NCBI GenBank assembly: GCA_934292725.1
Contig: CAKQXY010000022.1
Span: 1-53,477 of the forward strand
DNA length: 53,477 bases
Direction of reading: 5' to 3'
Source of the DNA: an uncultured Lachnospiraceae bacterium
Lineage (GTDB): Bacteria > Bacillota > Clostridia > Lachnospirales > Lachnospiraceae
The translations under genes and the position numbers were made by a program. Of this stretch, positions 1 to 7,198 are shown in pieces (position 1 is the first letter of the stretch; every line of letters begins with the position of its first letter). The notes beneath the pieces are model-generated. The model saw only the letters and a program-made list of their open reading frames with translations, was not told where the DNA came from and made no database searches.

Positions 1-5
1 TAGCT

Positions 6-83
6 TTTTGGGTACTTTTGAAAAAAAACAATTACAAATCGAACATTTTCTCGAACATCTAGCTAAATGGCATTGCTTTTTTC
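6..83. repeat. 78-bp perfect direct repeat, left copy
   Basis: Identical base for base to 2062-2139. It begins TTTTGGGTACTTTTG, contains an A8 run and ends GGCATTGCTTTTTTC. In the right copy this sequence carries the last six codons and stop of the TOPRIM-domain gene, so the left copy is probably the broken-off 3' tail of a related gene or a duplicated cassette end. The two copies bracket the DUF4238 gene and the intron remnants. Confidence 0.9.
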
Positions 84-91
84 CTCAGACA

Positions 92-168
92 TTTTTGCCG
101 GGGACAGGCACGGGAACCTTGTGATGAAGATTTATTCCCGTATGTTTTTTGCCGGGGACAGGCACTGG
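92..168. repeat. two copies of a GCCGGGGACAGGCAC interspersed repeat
   Basis: TTTTTGCCGGGGACAGGCAC occurs at 92-111 and again at 146-165, and a third time at 2035-2054. It is followed by TGG or GGG. The GC-rich word stands out in AT-rich DNA. It resembles the short REP-like words scattered in many bacterial genomes, but no transposase gene is present nearby, so its origin is inferred only. Confidence 0.7.
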
Positions 169-227
169 AGGCCAAATGGCATTGCTGGATGCGCCTGCAC
201 CAATATAATATAACGCTGTCCCTAATG

Positions 228-1307
228 TTAACTATAATATTTACAAAATCTTTCCGTTTTCTCATCATTTTTTAACGTAATAATTGAAGTTCCATTTTTT
301 ATGATATACTGGTTATATCGTTTTACTTCCTTTGGACTCAAATATCTTGTCGAATAACTGGCATGTCGCGTTTTAAATGTTGTAATAAGCATTGTAGGCG
401 TTGCCACAAAAATATGTTGACATCTATTATCCTCTATTCTTCTTATCATCATCGAAGGGGTCTCACAAGTCATAAATGGAACCTCTCTATTTGTCAAACA
501 AATTTGAATCCCCAAATTTGTTTGATATTTTTTTAACATTAAGGGGATTTTTCCTTGGCGCATTTTTAAAAATTCATAAAACATTTTTAGTCGTATTTCA
601 TGTTTAAATTCATCGCCTATAGTTTCATTGAACTTGTGAATTCTTTCATCATGTGGAACTTCAATATTCGCTATTTCCTGTGGAATTGATTCATCAACCA
701 GCGAATTTATCCATGCATTTCCCTTTATATTTCTAAAATCATAAATAAGAAGATACTGCATCAACTCCTCTTGTTCTTCTTCAGTAGGGATAAATGGATT
801 AACTGATAGTTTACATCTAACTTTTCCTTCAAGTTTATGAATATAATTAGTCCAATTATCTTCAAACTGATAACACCATTCTGTTTCAATAAATGTATAT
901 CTTGATTGATCAATTACTCTTTTTATTTCATTTTTTATTTTCTTAGGAGCAATATTATTTTCATCATCATAAATATCCCATTTATCGTATTCACAATAAT
1001 TTCTATTAAGCTCATACAAAGTACTTAATTTTTTCCCCTCTAATTCTATACGATAATCCTTTAAAAAGCCAAATATTTCTTGAAGAGCATCTTCTGGTAC
1101 AAAAATATCTCCCGCTTTAATATCATGAAAACCGGTTTTATAGTTTATTCTATTAATATTTTGTACTTGAATGCTATTCTCCCTTTTGTCAAAAATCCAT
1201 ATCGAGTCCGTACCATTAAAACTCCATTCTCTCATGTACGTCCTAGGAACCAGATGTTGTTCTTTTGCAACATCTGGATGCGTATTTGCTTTTGGTATTT
1301 TAAACAT
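228..1307 (-). CDS. DUF4238-family protein, 359 aa
   Basis: The N-terminus carries a QHLVPRTYMREWS motif near residues 17-29, which matches the QHyvPqfyLr signature I associate with DUF4238. These proteins are of unknown function and are often found in accessory and defence regions. No signal peptide or membrane segment is visible. Translation would start at an ATG with a GGAGGGAG sequence about 15 nt upstream, a little far. The gene is isolated: its upstream side holds group II intron remnants and its downstream side holds short repeats and the left 78-bp repeat, so it looks like a passenger cassette. Its role as a toxin or defence protein is only a guess from location. The protein appears full length. 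Confidence 0.7.
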   Translation of the reverse strand: MFKIPKANTHPDVAKEQHLVPRTYMREWSFNGTDSIWIFDKRENSIQVQNINRINYKTGFHDIKAGDIFVPEDALQEIFGFLKDYRIELEGKKLSTLYELNRNYCEYDKWDIYDDENNIAPKKIKNEIKRVIDQSRYTFIETEWCYQFEDNWTNYIHKLEGKVRCKLSVNPFIPTEEEQEELMQYLLIYDFRNIKGNAWINSLVDESIPQEIANIEVPHDERIHKFNETIGDEFKHEIRLKMFYEFLKMRQGKIPLMLKKYQTNLGIQICLTNREVPFMTCETPSMMIRRIEDNRCQHIFVATPTMLITTFKTRHASYSTRYLSPKEVKRYNQYIIKNGTSIITLKNDEKTERFCKYYS

Positions 1308-1524
1308 TATTTTTGTTTTCTCCCTCCATTATACAGTCCATAAGCATTTGATAAATACTATTCGCACTATCAGTCACTATTGGAGATCTATTATTTTATC
1401 ACATATATCTGATCTTGCATCAAATTCTGCCAATACATATAAGGTTTGCAAAATCTTTTATTTCTACTATTAACGGTGTCTGATTCAAAAGTCTTGCCAA
1501 TATGTAGTTTTTATTAGTACCAGG

Positions 1525-1602
1525 GTCGAGTAGACGCAACTTTCGCAAGTTGCGCCTCTCTACAGATCCGGACGTGCGGCTTTCCCGCATCCGGCTCCTC
1601 AT
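1525..1602 (-). mobile_element. group II intron 3' end (domains V and VI), remnant 1
   Basis: On the minus strand a 33-nt domain V hairpin lies at 1565-1597: GAGCCGGAT, a GAAA tetraloop, then ACGTCCGGATC. It is followed by a domain VI stem (CGCAACTT, GCGA loop, AAGTTGCG) and a CTAC bulged-A region ending CTACTCGAC at 1525. In the classical motif the end is CGGTTC; here it is CGGATC, so one catalytic-stem pair is altered. No reverse transcriptase ORF precedes it. A 47-codon open stretch without a clear start ends five bases before domain V (stop at 1600-1602) and may be a decayed maturase tail. Confidence 0.7.
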
Positions 1603-1760
1603 ATGGCTAATCGTTTGTCTGATCTCTTTGTATCTGACACTTTTCTCCTTGAAATCATTTTCCTCGTCATGTCAATCTCTATGTATTGGACAAGTTTCTT
1701 TCTTGGATATCGCCATATGTGGCTCCCTTCCCTCCAGTGGCATTACCCACCTTCTTCGGT

Positions 1761-1841
1761 GTCGGGTAAGGGAGATTCCTTCCAGTTTCTCCCTCCCCTA
1801 AGAACGGAACATGCAACTTTCACTGCATTCCGCTCACGCAT
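1761..1841 (-). mobile_element. group II intron 3' end (domains V and VI), remnant 2
   Basis: A second, well-formed 34-nt domain V lies at 1802-1835 on the minus strand: GAGCGGAATGCAGT, GAAA loop, then a fully complementary arm ending TTCCGTTC. It is followed by a domain VI-like stem (GGGAGA paired with TCTCCC) and an end near ACCCGAC at 1761. It is about 230 bp upstream (in transcription) of remnant 1. The two may be leftovers of nested or tandem introns. No domains I-III or reverse transcriptase are recognisable in the window. Confidence 0.65.
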
Positions 1842-2003
1842 CTATAACGCATAATATCCTATATGCGCAGCATTATTGGAACTCATTGCCATTTTTCTTT
1901 TCTGGCGATGTTTTTGAGAGCGTTTTTGAAAATATTCCTTATCCAGAAATGCATTCTTATCCAGAGCCATTTGACTTTTCCTAACTATCGGCATGTCCGA
2001 CAT
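1842..2003 (-). pseudogene. 53-aa lysine/arginine-rich ORF remnant ending at the domain V hairpin
   Basis: The stretch reads from an ATG at 2003 to a stop at 1842, directly before the second domain V. It has a basic segment (RSQKHRQKRKMAM). No good ribosome binding site is visible and no family is recognised. The position just 5' of domain V is where an intron-encoded maturase would end, so it may be a decayed maturase tail; chance openness is equally possible. Confidence 0.25.
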
Positions 2004-2033
2004 ACTGAATAGAATGCTCTTTTCTGTTCGAAA

Positions 2034-2057
2034 TTTTTGCCGGGGACAGGCACTGGA
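2034..2057. repeat. third copy of the GCCGGGGACAGGCAC repeat
   Basis: TTTTTGCCGGGGACAGGCAC followed by TGGA, matching the copies at 92-111 and 146-165. It abuts the right copy of the 78-bp direct repeat, so the repeat unit and the GC-rich word lie next to each other at both ends of the cassette. Confidence 0.7.
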
Positions 2058-2061
2058 TGCA

Positions 2062-2139
2062 TTTTGGGTACTTTTGAAAAAAAACAATTACAAATCGAAC
2101 ATTTTCTCGAACATCTAGCTAAATGGCATTGCTTTTTTC
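2062..2139. repeat. 78-bp perfect direct repeat, right copy
   Basis: Same sequence as 6-83 with no mismatch. The last 21 bases hold the C-terminal EKSNAI codons and stop of the TOPRIM-domain gene at 2119. Spacing between copies is 2056 bp. Recombination between the copies would delete the DUF4238 gene and the intron remnants. Confidence 0.9.
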
Positions 2140-3750
2140 ATAATCTAACTCTATTTGTTCAGCATTAATATCCTTACAAATTTCTTGAATCAAATCAAAA
2201 ATCATCAAAAAATTTTTAAAGCTAATATGGCTAAATGTTGGATCCGAAATAACACTTTTTGCAAATTCCATTTTAGGAAGTCCATAGTTTGTTTGATCAT
2301 TTATGTCATTCAAACTAATTATCCTATCGTTTCCGGTTCCATCAAGGATTTTCACCTTTTTATCGGCACAAGCACTTCTATTAGTGCAAAATCTGTTTAT
2401 TGAAGGCGCTCTACCATATTGATCAAATTCATTACTAAGATATAACCTTCGCTCTATTCCATCTGGAAATATTTTTATGGTTTTTATTTCATCATCAGAA
2501 AAATAATGTTCAATACAAATATCCGGTGTATCTTTTCTAATCTCAGGGATCGGTAATACAAATGAATATACTCCATTCCCCCATTTTTTGAATGCTTCAC
2601 CACTGCCCATTTGCTTAATATTTATGCTAACGTCTCTATCTGAGATAAATATAAATAACCCCCTCTTCACTTTTGCATATGATTGACACATTGCCAACAG
2701 CGTACTACAATCCATCTGCATTTTAATGAAATTTCCTGATCCTGTATAGTTATTAGGTGCATGTCTTAAAATATTAAATTTAATATCCTTATATTTTTCA
2801 CGCAAATTTTTATCCTGCTGTATCTTTTTCCATACCCATTCAATATACATCCAATCAGTCATTCCTTCAGTTATAATAAGAGGAATATTTTCATTTGTGC
2901 TAACGTCTGGTATTTTTCTTAAATAATACTCTGAGAAACCTTGCATTCTTTCTGAGGCGAATTTTGAAAATTCATTTATTCTTTGTATTAAAAAAGCCTC
3001 TTCTATTTCAGCTAAATTTCTTTTTTTATCTTGTAACATAACTGTGAGTTTTGCATAACATATATTTCCCTGTATAATCAGTTCTTCATCGTTTAAAATG
3101 TAGAACATATTTGATTCATAATTAATAGATTCTATGCTATGCAGTATTCGCTCATATACTTCTTTGTCACAACTAAACACTTTCTCATCTGACTTAATAA
3201 AACAATATCTATAACCAATAAAAGGTGGTTCTACTTGATTACATTTTTCAAGAGCATATCTTCCTTTTTCAATAGAACATTTAATTCTCTTACCATATCG
3301 TTGATAAAGGCTATTGTTGTAATATTTAACAATATAATTTATTGCCTTTTCTTCAGTGTCTAATAATAAATCATACTCGCTATTTAATTTCTGAAATTCT
3401 TCAATTATCTCCTTGGAACACAAAACATCAAAAAAGCCCACAAGAATATTTCCACCAGGACACATTGGATCTTCATCGCATACAGAATCCCACTTTCTTG
3501 ATGTTTTATTTTCAATAAAAGTACTAAACGCCTCTTGCATTACATGAGAATGAATATTCATTTCATCGTCATCATACGAATCATCATAAAAAGTAAAAAA
3601 ACGATAAATGCTAATTCTCCCCGACTCAAGATCCAGATCAATTGCCGTTTCTTCCCGCTGACATATAAAGCTTACTTTATTCTCATATTCATCATAATAA
3701 TCTATATCATAATCCCAATATTCTTTAATAATATCCTTTGCATCCACCAA
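2119..3750 (-). CDS. TOPRIM-domain (OLD-like) protein, 543 aa
   Basis: A TOPRIM fold is suggested by LIITEGMTDWMYIE (Glu295, Asp299) and, about 70 residues later, FIFISDRDV (Asp371, Asp373), the E...DxD metal-binding pattern of primases, topoisomerases and OLD-family nucleases. The N-terminal 280 residues are acidic and tyrosine-rich and not recognised. No ATPase domain is present, unlike classical OLD proteins, so partners would be needed if it acts like them. The ORF starts with TTG at 3750 or GTG at 3747 after a strong GGAGGTGAT site. The extreme C-terminus (EKSNAI) is encoded inside the 78-bp direct repeat. A defence nuclease role is inferred from the fold and the neighbourhood. Confidence 0.6.
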   Translation of the reverse strand: MVDAKDIIKEYWDYDIDYYDEYENKVSFICQREETAIDLDLESGRISIYRFFTFYDDSYDDDEMNIHSHVMQEAFSTFIENKTSRKWDSVCDEDPMCPGGNILVGFFDVLCSKEIIEEFQKLNSEYDLLLDTEEKAINYIVKYYNNSLYQRYGKRIKCSIEKGRYALEKCNQVEPPFIGYRYCFIKSDEKVFSCDKEVYERILHSIESINYESNMFYILNDEELIIQGNICYAKLTVMLQDKKRNLAEIEEAFLIQRINEFSKFASERMQGFSEYYLRKIPDVSTNENIPLIITEGMTDWMYIEWVWKKIQQDKNLREKYKDIKFNILRHAPNNYTGSGNFIKMQMDCSTLLAMCQSYAKVKRGLFIFISDRDVSINIKQMGSGEAFKKWGNGVYSFVLPIPEIRKDTPDICIEHYFSDDEIKTIKIFPDGIERRLYLSNEFDQYGRAPSINRFCTNRSACADKKVKILDGTGNDRIISLNDINDQTNYGLPKMEFAKSVISDPTFSHISFKNFLMIFDLIQEICKDINAEQIELDYEKSNAI

Positions 3751-3773
3751 TAATCACCTCCAAATTATATTTT

Positions 3774-3975
3774 TTAGAAGCAAACATCCTTCCTCATTGA
3801 AGACCACACATTCCAAACCTTCACTATAATATCTTCAATCTCTTTTTGCTCTCTTCCTTAAAATATCTCCTTGATAATGTTTTCGACACTTTAATATAGA
3901 CGTATTCTTTAGCTCCACCGTCTTTGTCACATATCTTTGTACTATTCCAAAAGTAAGGTTACTGTTTGCTTCTAA
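3774..3975. repeat. intergenic segment with 13-bp terminal inverted repeats
   Basis: TTAGAAGCAAACA at 3774-3786 is exactly inverted at 3963-3975. The roughly 200-bp segment fills most of the 3751-4049 gap between the TOPRIM gene and the DGQHR gene. No ORF was seen inside. It could be a tiny MITE-like insertion or simply the long arms of a leader; no target duplication is obvious. Confidence 0.45.
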
Positions 3976-3986
3976 TATTACTTTAA

Positions 3987-4016
3987 ACAGATTCTATAAT
4001 TTTTATTATAATCTGT
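3987..4016 (-). terminator. hairpin after the DGQHR gene, possible operon terminator
   Basis: ACAGATTCTATAAT pairs with ATTATAATCTGT across a TTTT loop, with one bulged base. It lies 34 nt past the stop of the DGQHR gene on the minus strand, but the following T run is weak (TTTAAAG). It is the only strong hairpin at the end of the long operon. Confidence 0.45.
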
Positions 4017-4049
4017 AAATTGATTCAGGATTTTAAAAGTTGTCACGCT

Positions 4050-5327
4050 TTATCCTTCATCGCTTGCATACAACCAATTTTCAAACACTTCCATTAAATC
4101 ATCTTCATGATAATCCCGCTTGCTTTCTAGCTCTTTGCTAATTTTTTTCTGCTCCGCAAGTGTTAAAATTGATTTATCATAAGAATACAGTAAAATTAAT
4201 TCTATTAACTTAGAATTACCCATAATCATATTTTTCTTTACATCATCCCAAATTATTTTCCTCCATATAGAATTTTGAATCCACATTACATTTGAAGGAA
4301 ATTTACTAATTATCTCTTCATAGCTCAAATCAGACTTCTCTTTTATTCGTACTATAGCTTTTGTAAACGGAATTAAAGACACTGGTCTAAAAAAGATATG
4401 ACCACCATCTTTATTTCTATATTTTCCAACACCACATCCAGATTGAAAAGCATCCGGGCAGTTATGTATAAGCGCAGACCAAAACATTTCACAATCTTGA
4501 GTAAATTTTTGGATTATATCATCGCTTGGTCTATGTCTAATATATTCATTTACTTTACTTCGCCCTTTAATTATCTTTTCATCCAATCCCTTTACATCAA
4601 TATCCTTTATAAAAAGCCATGCAAGTTCTTTATTACACTCATAATATGTTATTATGGTAGTTAATGCCTTATCGTTATTATCCGGTATCGCCTTCGTCTT
4701 AGAATCCAAAATTCTGTCATCACTCAACAAATTTGCTTGATCGATAATATTTCTAGAAGCTATAGCAACAAAATCATCTTCATCTAACGCAATAATATCT
4801 CTCATCGAAACAGGTTTTGCATACCTATTTAATGTACTAAACATTCTACGAGTACGTTGCATTCCCATTTCATCTTTACTATGTCCAATAAAAATAACTG
4901 GCACTCTTTCTTCTTTCATAGTTTGATTTAACTTTAATGCTTCCTTTATTCCAGCTACTCTATGTTGTCCATCCACAGGGAAAATTTTTTCCTTACCAGA
5001 TAATGTTAATAGACCCAAATCATAATTATCTTCCCCATTCTCATCTTCAATTCTAATTTCATTCCAAATTGGTTGCCCATCATATACAGCAAGAATCAAC
5101 GCATTAAAAAAACGTTCTTCTTGTGATAACAAATAATTAGCAATACTTTTATAATTTTCAGTTATACTTCTTTGAATCATTTGGCTTAACAGTTCAGACT
5201 TATGTAATTCATTATTGATAGGTCTAACATATTCTGCTACCTGTTTAAAGCTTAATGAACTCACATAATATATCCATATTCCCATCTTAGATCTTATTGC
5301 TGGTAATTTTATTTCTTTTTTTTCCAT
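4050..5327 (-). CDS. DGQHR-domain protein, DndB-like, 425 aa
   Basis: The motif FPVDGQHR lies at residues 117-123 (DGQHR 119-123), followed by MFSTLNRYAKPVS, which together are the hallmarks of the DGQHR/DndB family. DndB in Dnd phosphorothioation clusters is a DNA-binding repressor of the dnd operon and affects modification levels. The 425-aa length is close to that family's usual size. It is the last gene of the operon, 14 bp after the GIY-YIG gene, with an AGAAGG ribosome binding site. A regulatory role for the adjacent PT-like operon is inferred. DGQHR proteins also occur outside Dnd clusters, so the specific name DndB is not certain. Confidence 0.75.
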   Translation of the reverse strand: MEKKEIKLPAIRSKMGIWIYYVSSLSFKQVAEYVRPINNELHKSELLSQMIQRSITENYKSIANYLLSQEERFFNALILAVYDGQPIWNEIRIEDENGEDNYDLGLLTLSGKEKIFPVDGQHRVAGIKEALKLNQTMKEERVPVIFIGHSKDEMGMQRTRRMFSTLNRYAKPVSMRDIIALDEDDFVAIASRNIIDQANLLSDDRILDSKTKAIPDNNDKALTTIITYYECNKELAWLFIKDIDVKGLDEKIIKGRSKVNEYIRHRPSDDIIQKFTQDCEMFWSALIHNCPDAFQSGCGVGKYRNKDGGHIFFRPVSLIPFTKAIVRIKEKSDLSYEEIISKFPSNVMWIQNSIWRKIIWDDVKKNMIMGNSKLIELILLYSYDKSILTLAEQKKISKELESKRDYHEDDLMEVFENWLYASDEG

Positions 5328-5341
5328 AAAAACCTTCTTTC

Positions 5342-5857
5342 TTAAAATGCACTTGTCCCAGGCATATAGCTAACATATTGATCTGCTATTTGCGAATTAC
5401 ATGGTGGTATAATGACCCTTATTAGTTCTCGCTCAACGCGTTCTATCAAAGCATCATCATCTAATGGCATATAATAAAAATATAGTTCATCTCCCCACAT
5501 TTCTCTCATATATGCAATTTTAACTCTATCATCTGTCACATAACTTTTACAGCGTTTTCGCAAACTAAACCCCTTTTTCTTTCTTACCCGACCTATATAC
5601 ATAATATACATATGCATTTCAGGTATGATCTCAGGTTTAAGTAAAAAAATATAAATTCCCCCTTTATCATTCGGAACTTTATCAATTTCATTATTTATGG
5701 TCCCATCTTCATTTAAGAATTTAATATAGTCCCAATGTTCTGACACAATAGTTTTTACTTCGGGATCAATAGTTTTCCATTTATCAATATTAAGTACAAT
5801 ATTTAATGTAAGCTCTTTCTCCCTTTTACACATATCAACTACATTCATATAATTCAC
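5342..5857 (-). CDS. GIY-YIG nuclease-domain protein, 171 aa
   Basis: GGIYIF at residues 66-71 and YIMYIGRV at 84-91 form the GIY and YIG strands, followed by Arg100, the catalytic-type Glu143 in RVERELI, and Asn154. These are the residues expected of an active GIY-YIG endonuclease fold. The N-terminal 60 residues have no recognised domain. The start is preceded by GAAGGTGAATT. The gene sits between the sigma factor and the DGQHR gene at the 3' end of the phosphorothioation-like operon, so a DNA-cutting or modification-sensing restriction role is plausible but inferred. Confidence 0.75.
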   Translation of the reverse strand: MNYMNVVDMCKREKELTLNIVLNIDKWKTIDPEVKTIVSEHWDYIKFLNEDGTINNEIDKVPNDKGGIYIFLLKPEIIPEMHMYIMYIGRVRKKKGFSLRKRCKSYVTDDRVKIAYMREMWGDELYFYYMPLDDDALIERVERELIRVIIPPCNSQIADQYVSYMPGTSAF

Positions 5858-5959
5858 CTTCGTTCCTTAAATATATAAATTATCAACAGTTCCAATTTGC
5901 ACAGGCAAATTGGATCAAATACTTAAATAGGAACACTACTAATTGCAAACATCCTTGAT

Positions 5960-5980
5960 AAAGAGTACACTCTACTCTTT
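5960..5980 (-). terminator. short hairpin after the sigma-factor gene
   Basis: AAAGAGTA at 5960-5967 pairs perfectly with TACTCTTT at 5973-5980 around a 5-nt loop. It starts within 10 nt of the sigma gene's stop on the minus strand and lies in the 128-bp gap before the GIY-YIG gene. The T tail is poor, so it may be an attenuator or processing hairpin rather than a full terminator. Confidence 0.4.
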
Positions 5981-5985
5981 ATTAT

Positions 5986-7122
5986 TCAAAATAAGCTCAA
6001 AAAATCTTTTACTTTTTGACTATACAACGGGTTACGAAGTATTCTTAAACCTCGCTTTTCTAGCTGCTTTATACGATTTCCAGTTATCTTAAAATATGAT
6101 GCCACCTTAGTTAATGTCATTTCCTCTCCTGTTTCAAAACCGTAATACAATCGAATAATTTTCTCTGTCCTTGGATCTAATTCCTTTAATAAAGAAAGTA
6201 ACTCCTCTCTCAATATTCGTCTTGCCACAGTATCAAATACTTCATCTTTATCAAAAATGCTTCTTCTACTGAATTCCTCCCTCTCCACAATTTCTTCATT
6301 CTCGTCACACAGCCAATTATCGTATTCTTCAACTTCTTCCAGAGATTCTTGACATTTTACAAAATATACTATTTGTTCAATCTTCTCTATTTGTCTTAAA
6401 TCGATACCTAAACTAGTCTCTATGACCCCACTGTCTCTCCAATTTATTCCCTTTTCTCTACATTTTTTATCTATTTGTAATATTTTAATTTTATCATATT
6501 GCCTAAGTACCACTCCACTATCTAGCCATGCAGGTATACATTTTTCAAGAATATTTTTTCTAATATGTATACCAGAAAATTGATAAAAATTTCCTTTATA
6601 TCTAAGGTCATAACTATCAACAGCTTCAATTAATCCTATTGTTCCCTCTGCAATCGCATCTTCTACAGCAAATTCATACCGACGAACCATAGTCAACACA
6701 ATCTTTAACACATTTCTTAAGTGCATATTAATACATCGGTCTCTTGCCTGCGTATCCCCTTGTTTTGCCCGAACAATTAGATCATCAAATTCACCTCTTT
6801 GTGGTGGCACTATCAAACGAATTTGATCTACTAATTCTTTCATACTATCTGACATTTGAGCAATATCAGAAAATATTTTTTCATAATCTATAGAACTAGA
6901 ATCAGTGAAACGCTTCTTAGTAACTACATTAGTTTGAAGAGCCTCTGATGCATCTTCATATATTTTAATATTTCTCAATTGAATTGCTTCACTAACTATG
7001 TCAACTTGTGAAATAGAAAGTGAATAAGTATCTGATATATCTATAATATCATCAAACGTAAGATACCCTTGCTTTTCTGCTAACTCAATCAATATTTTCT
7101 GGCATTCCTCTACTGCTGACAT
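5986..7122 (-). CDS. sigma-70-family RNA polymerase sigma factor, 378 aa
   Basis: Residues about 2-52 (GYLTFDDIIDIS... to IQLRNIKIYED) resemble sigma region 1.1 of primary sigma factors. Region 2 is at about 113-192 (DLIVRAKQGDTQARDRCI, VEDAIAEGTIGLIEAVDSYD, FYQFSGIHIRKNI), and region 4 at about 302-365 (LLKELDPRTEKIIRLYYGF and a helix-turn-helix LTKVASYFKITGNRIKQLEKRGL). Region 3 is divergent and region 2.4 lacks the usual tryptophan-rich block, so promoter specificity is probably different from the housekeeping sigma. The start at 7122 (MSAVEECQ) is chosen over an ATG inside the upstream palindrome because AAGGA lies about 10 nt upstream. It sits in a defence operon, 76 nt after the 178-aa unknown gene. 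The most likely role is switching on this island or a linked element, which is inference. Confidence 0.85.
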   Translation of the reverse strand: MSAVEECQKILIELAEKQGYLTFDDIIDISDTYSLSISQVDIVSEAIQLRNIKIYEDASEALQTNVVTKKRFTDSSSIDYEKIFSDIAQMSDSMKELVDQIRLIVPPQRGEFDDLIVRAKQGDTQARDRCINMHLRNVLKIVLTMVRRYEFAVEDAIAEGTIGLIEAVDSYDLRYKGNFYQFSGIHIRKNILEKCIPAWLDSGVVLRQYDKIKILQIDKKCREKGINWRDSGVIETSLGIDLRQIEKIEQIVYFVKCQESLEEVEEYDNWLCDENEEIVEREEFSRRSIFDKDEVFDTVARRILREELLSLLKELDPRTEKIIRLYYGFETGEEMTLTKVASYFKITGNRIKQLEKRGLRILRNPLYSQKVKDFLSLF

Positions 7123-7158
7123 TACTATACATTCCTTATCATTACTTAATATTTTTAT

Positions 7159-7184
7159 TTTTGTATAAATATATTTATACAAAA
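7159..7184. promoter_or_regulatory. 26-bp perfect palindrome upstream of the sigma gene
   Basis: The sequence TTTTGTATAAAT and its reverse complement ATTTATACAAAA meet with ATAT-type symmetry to give a 26-bp perfect palindrome between the 178-aa gene's stop and the sigma start, 37-62 nt upstream of the ATG. Both arms hold TATAAA or TATACA words that could act as -10 elements. It is too AT-rich to be a typical terminator stem and is a good candidate dimeric-repressor operator or an internal sigma promoter. Confidence 0.6.
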
Positions 7185-7198
7185 TCCGACAACTTTGC

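Noticed and set aside
92..168. CRISPR-like pair of repeats
   Set aside because: Only two copies 54 bp apart, no array structure or cas genes; a simple interspersed repeat fits better.
59..268. 69-aa minus-strand frame at the left end
   Set aside because: It only translates the direct repeat and GGGGACAGGCAC words; no protein-like pattern.
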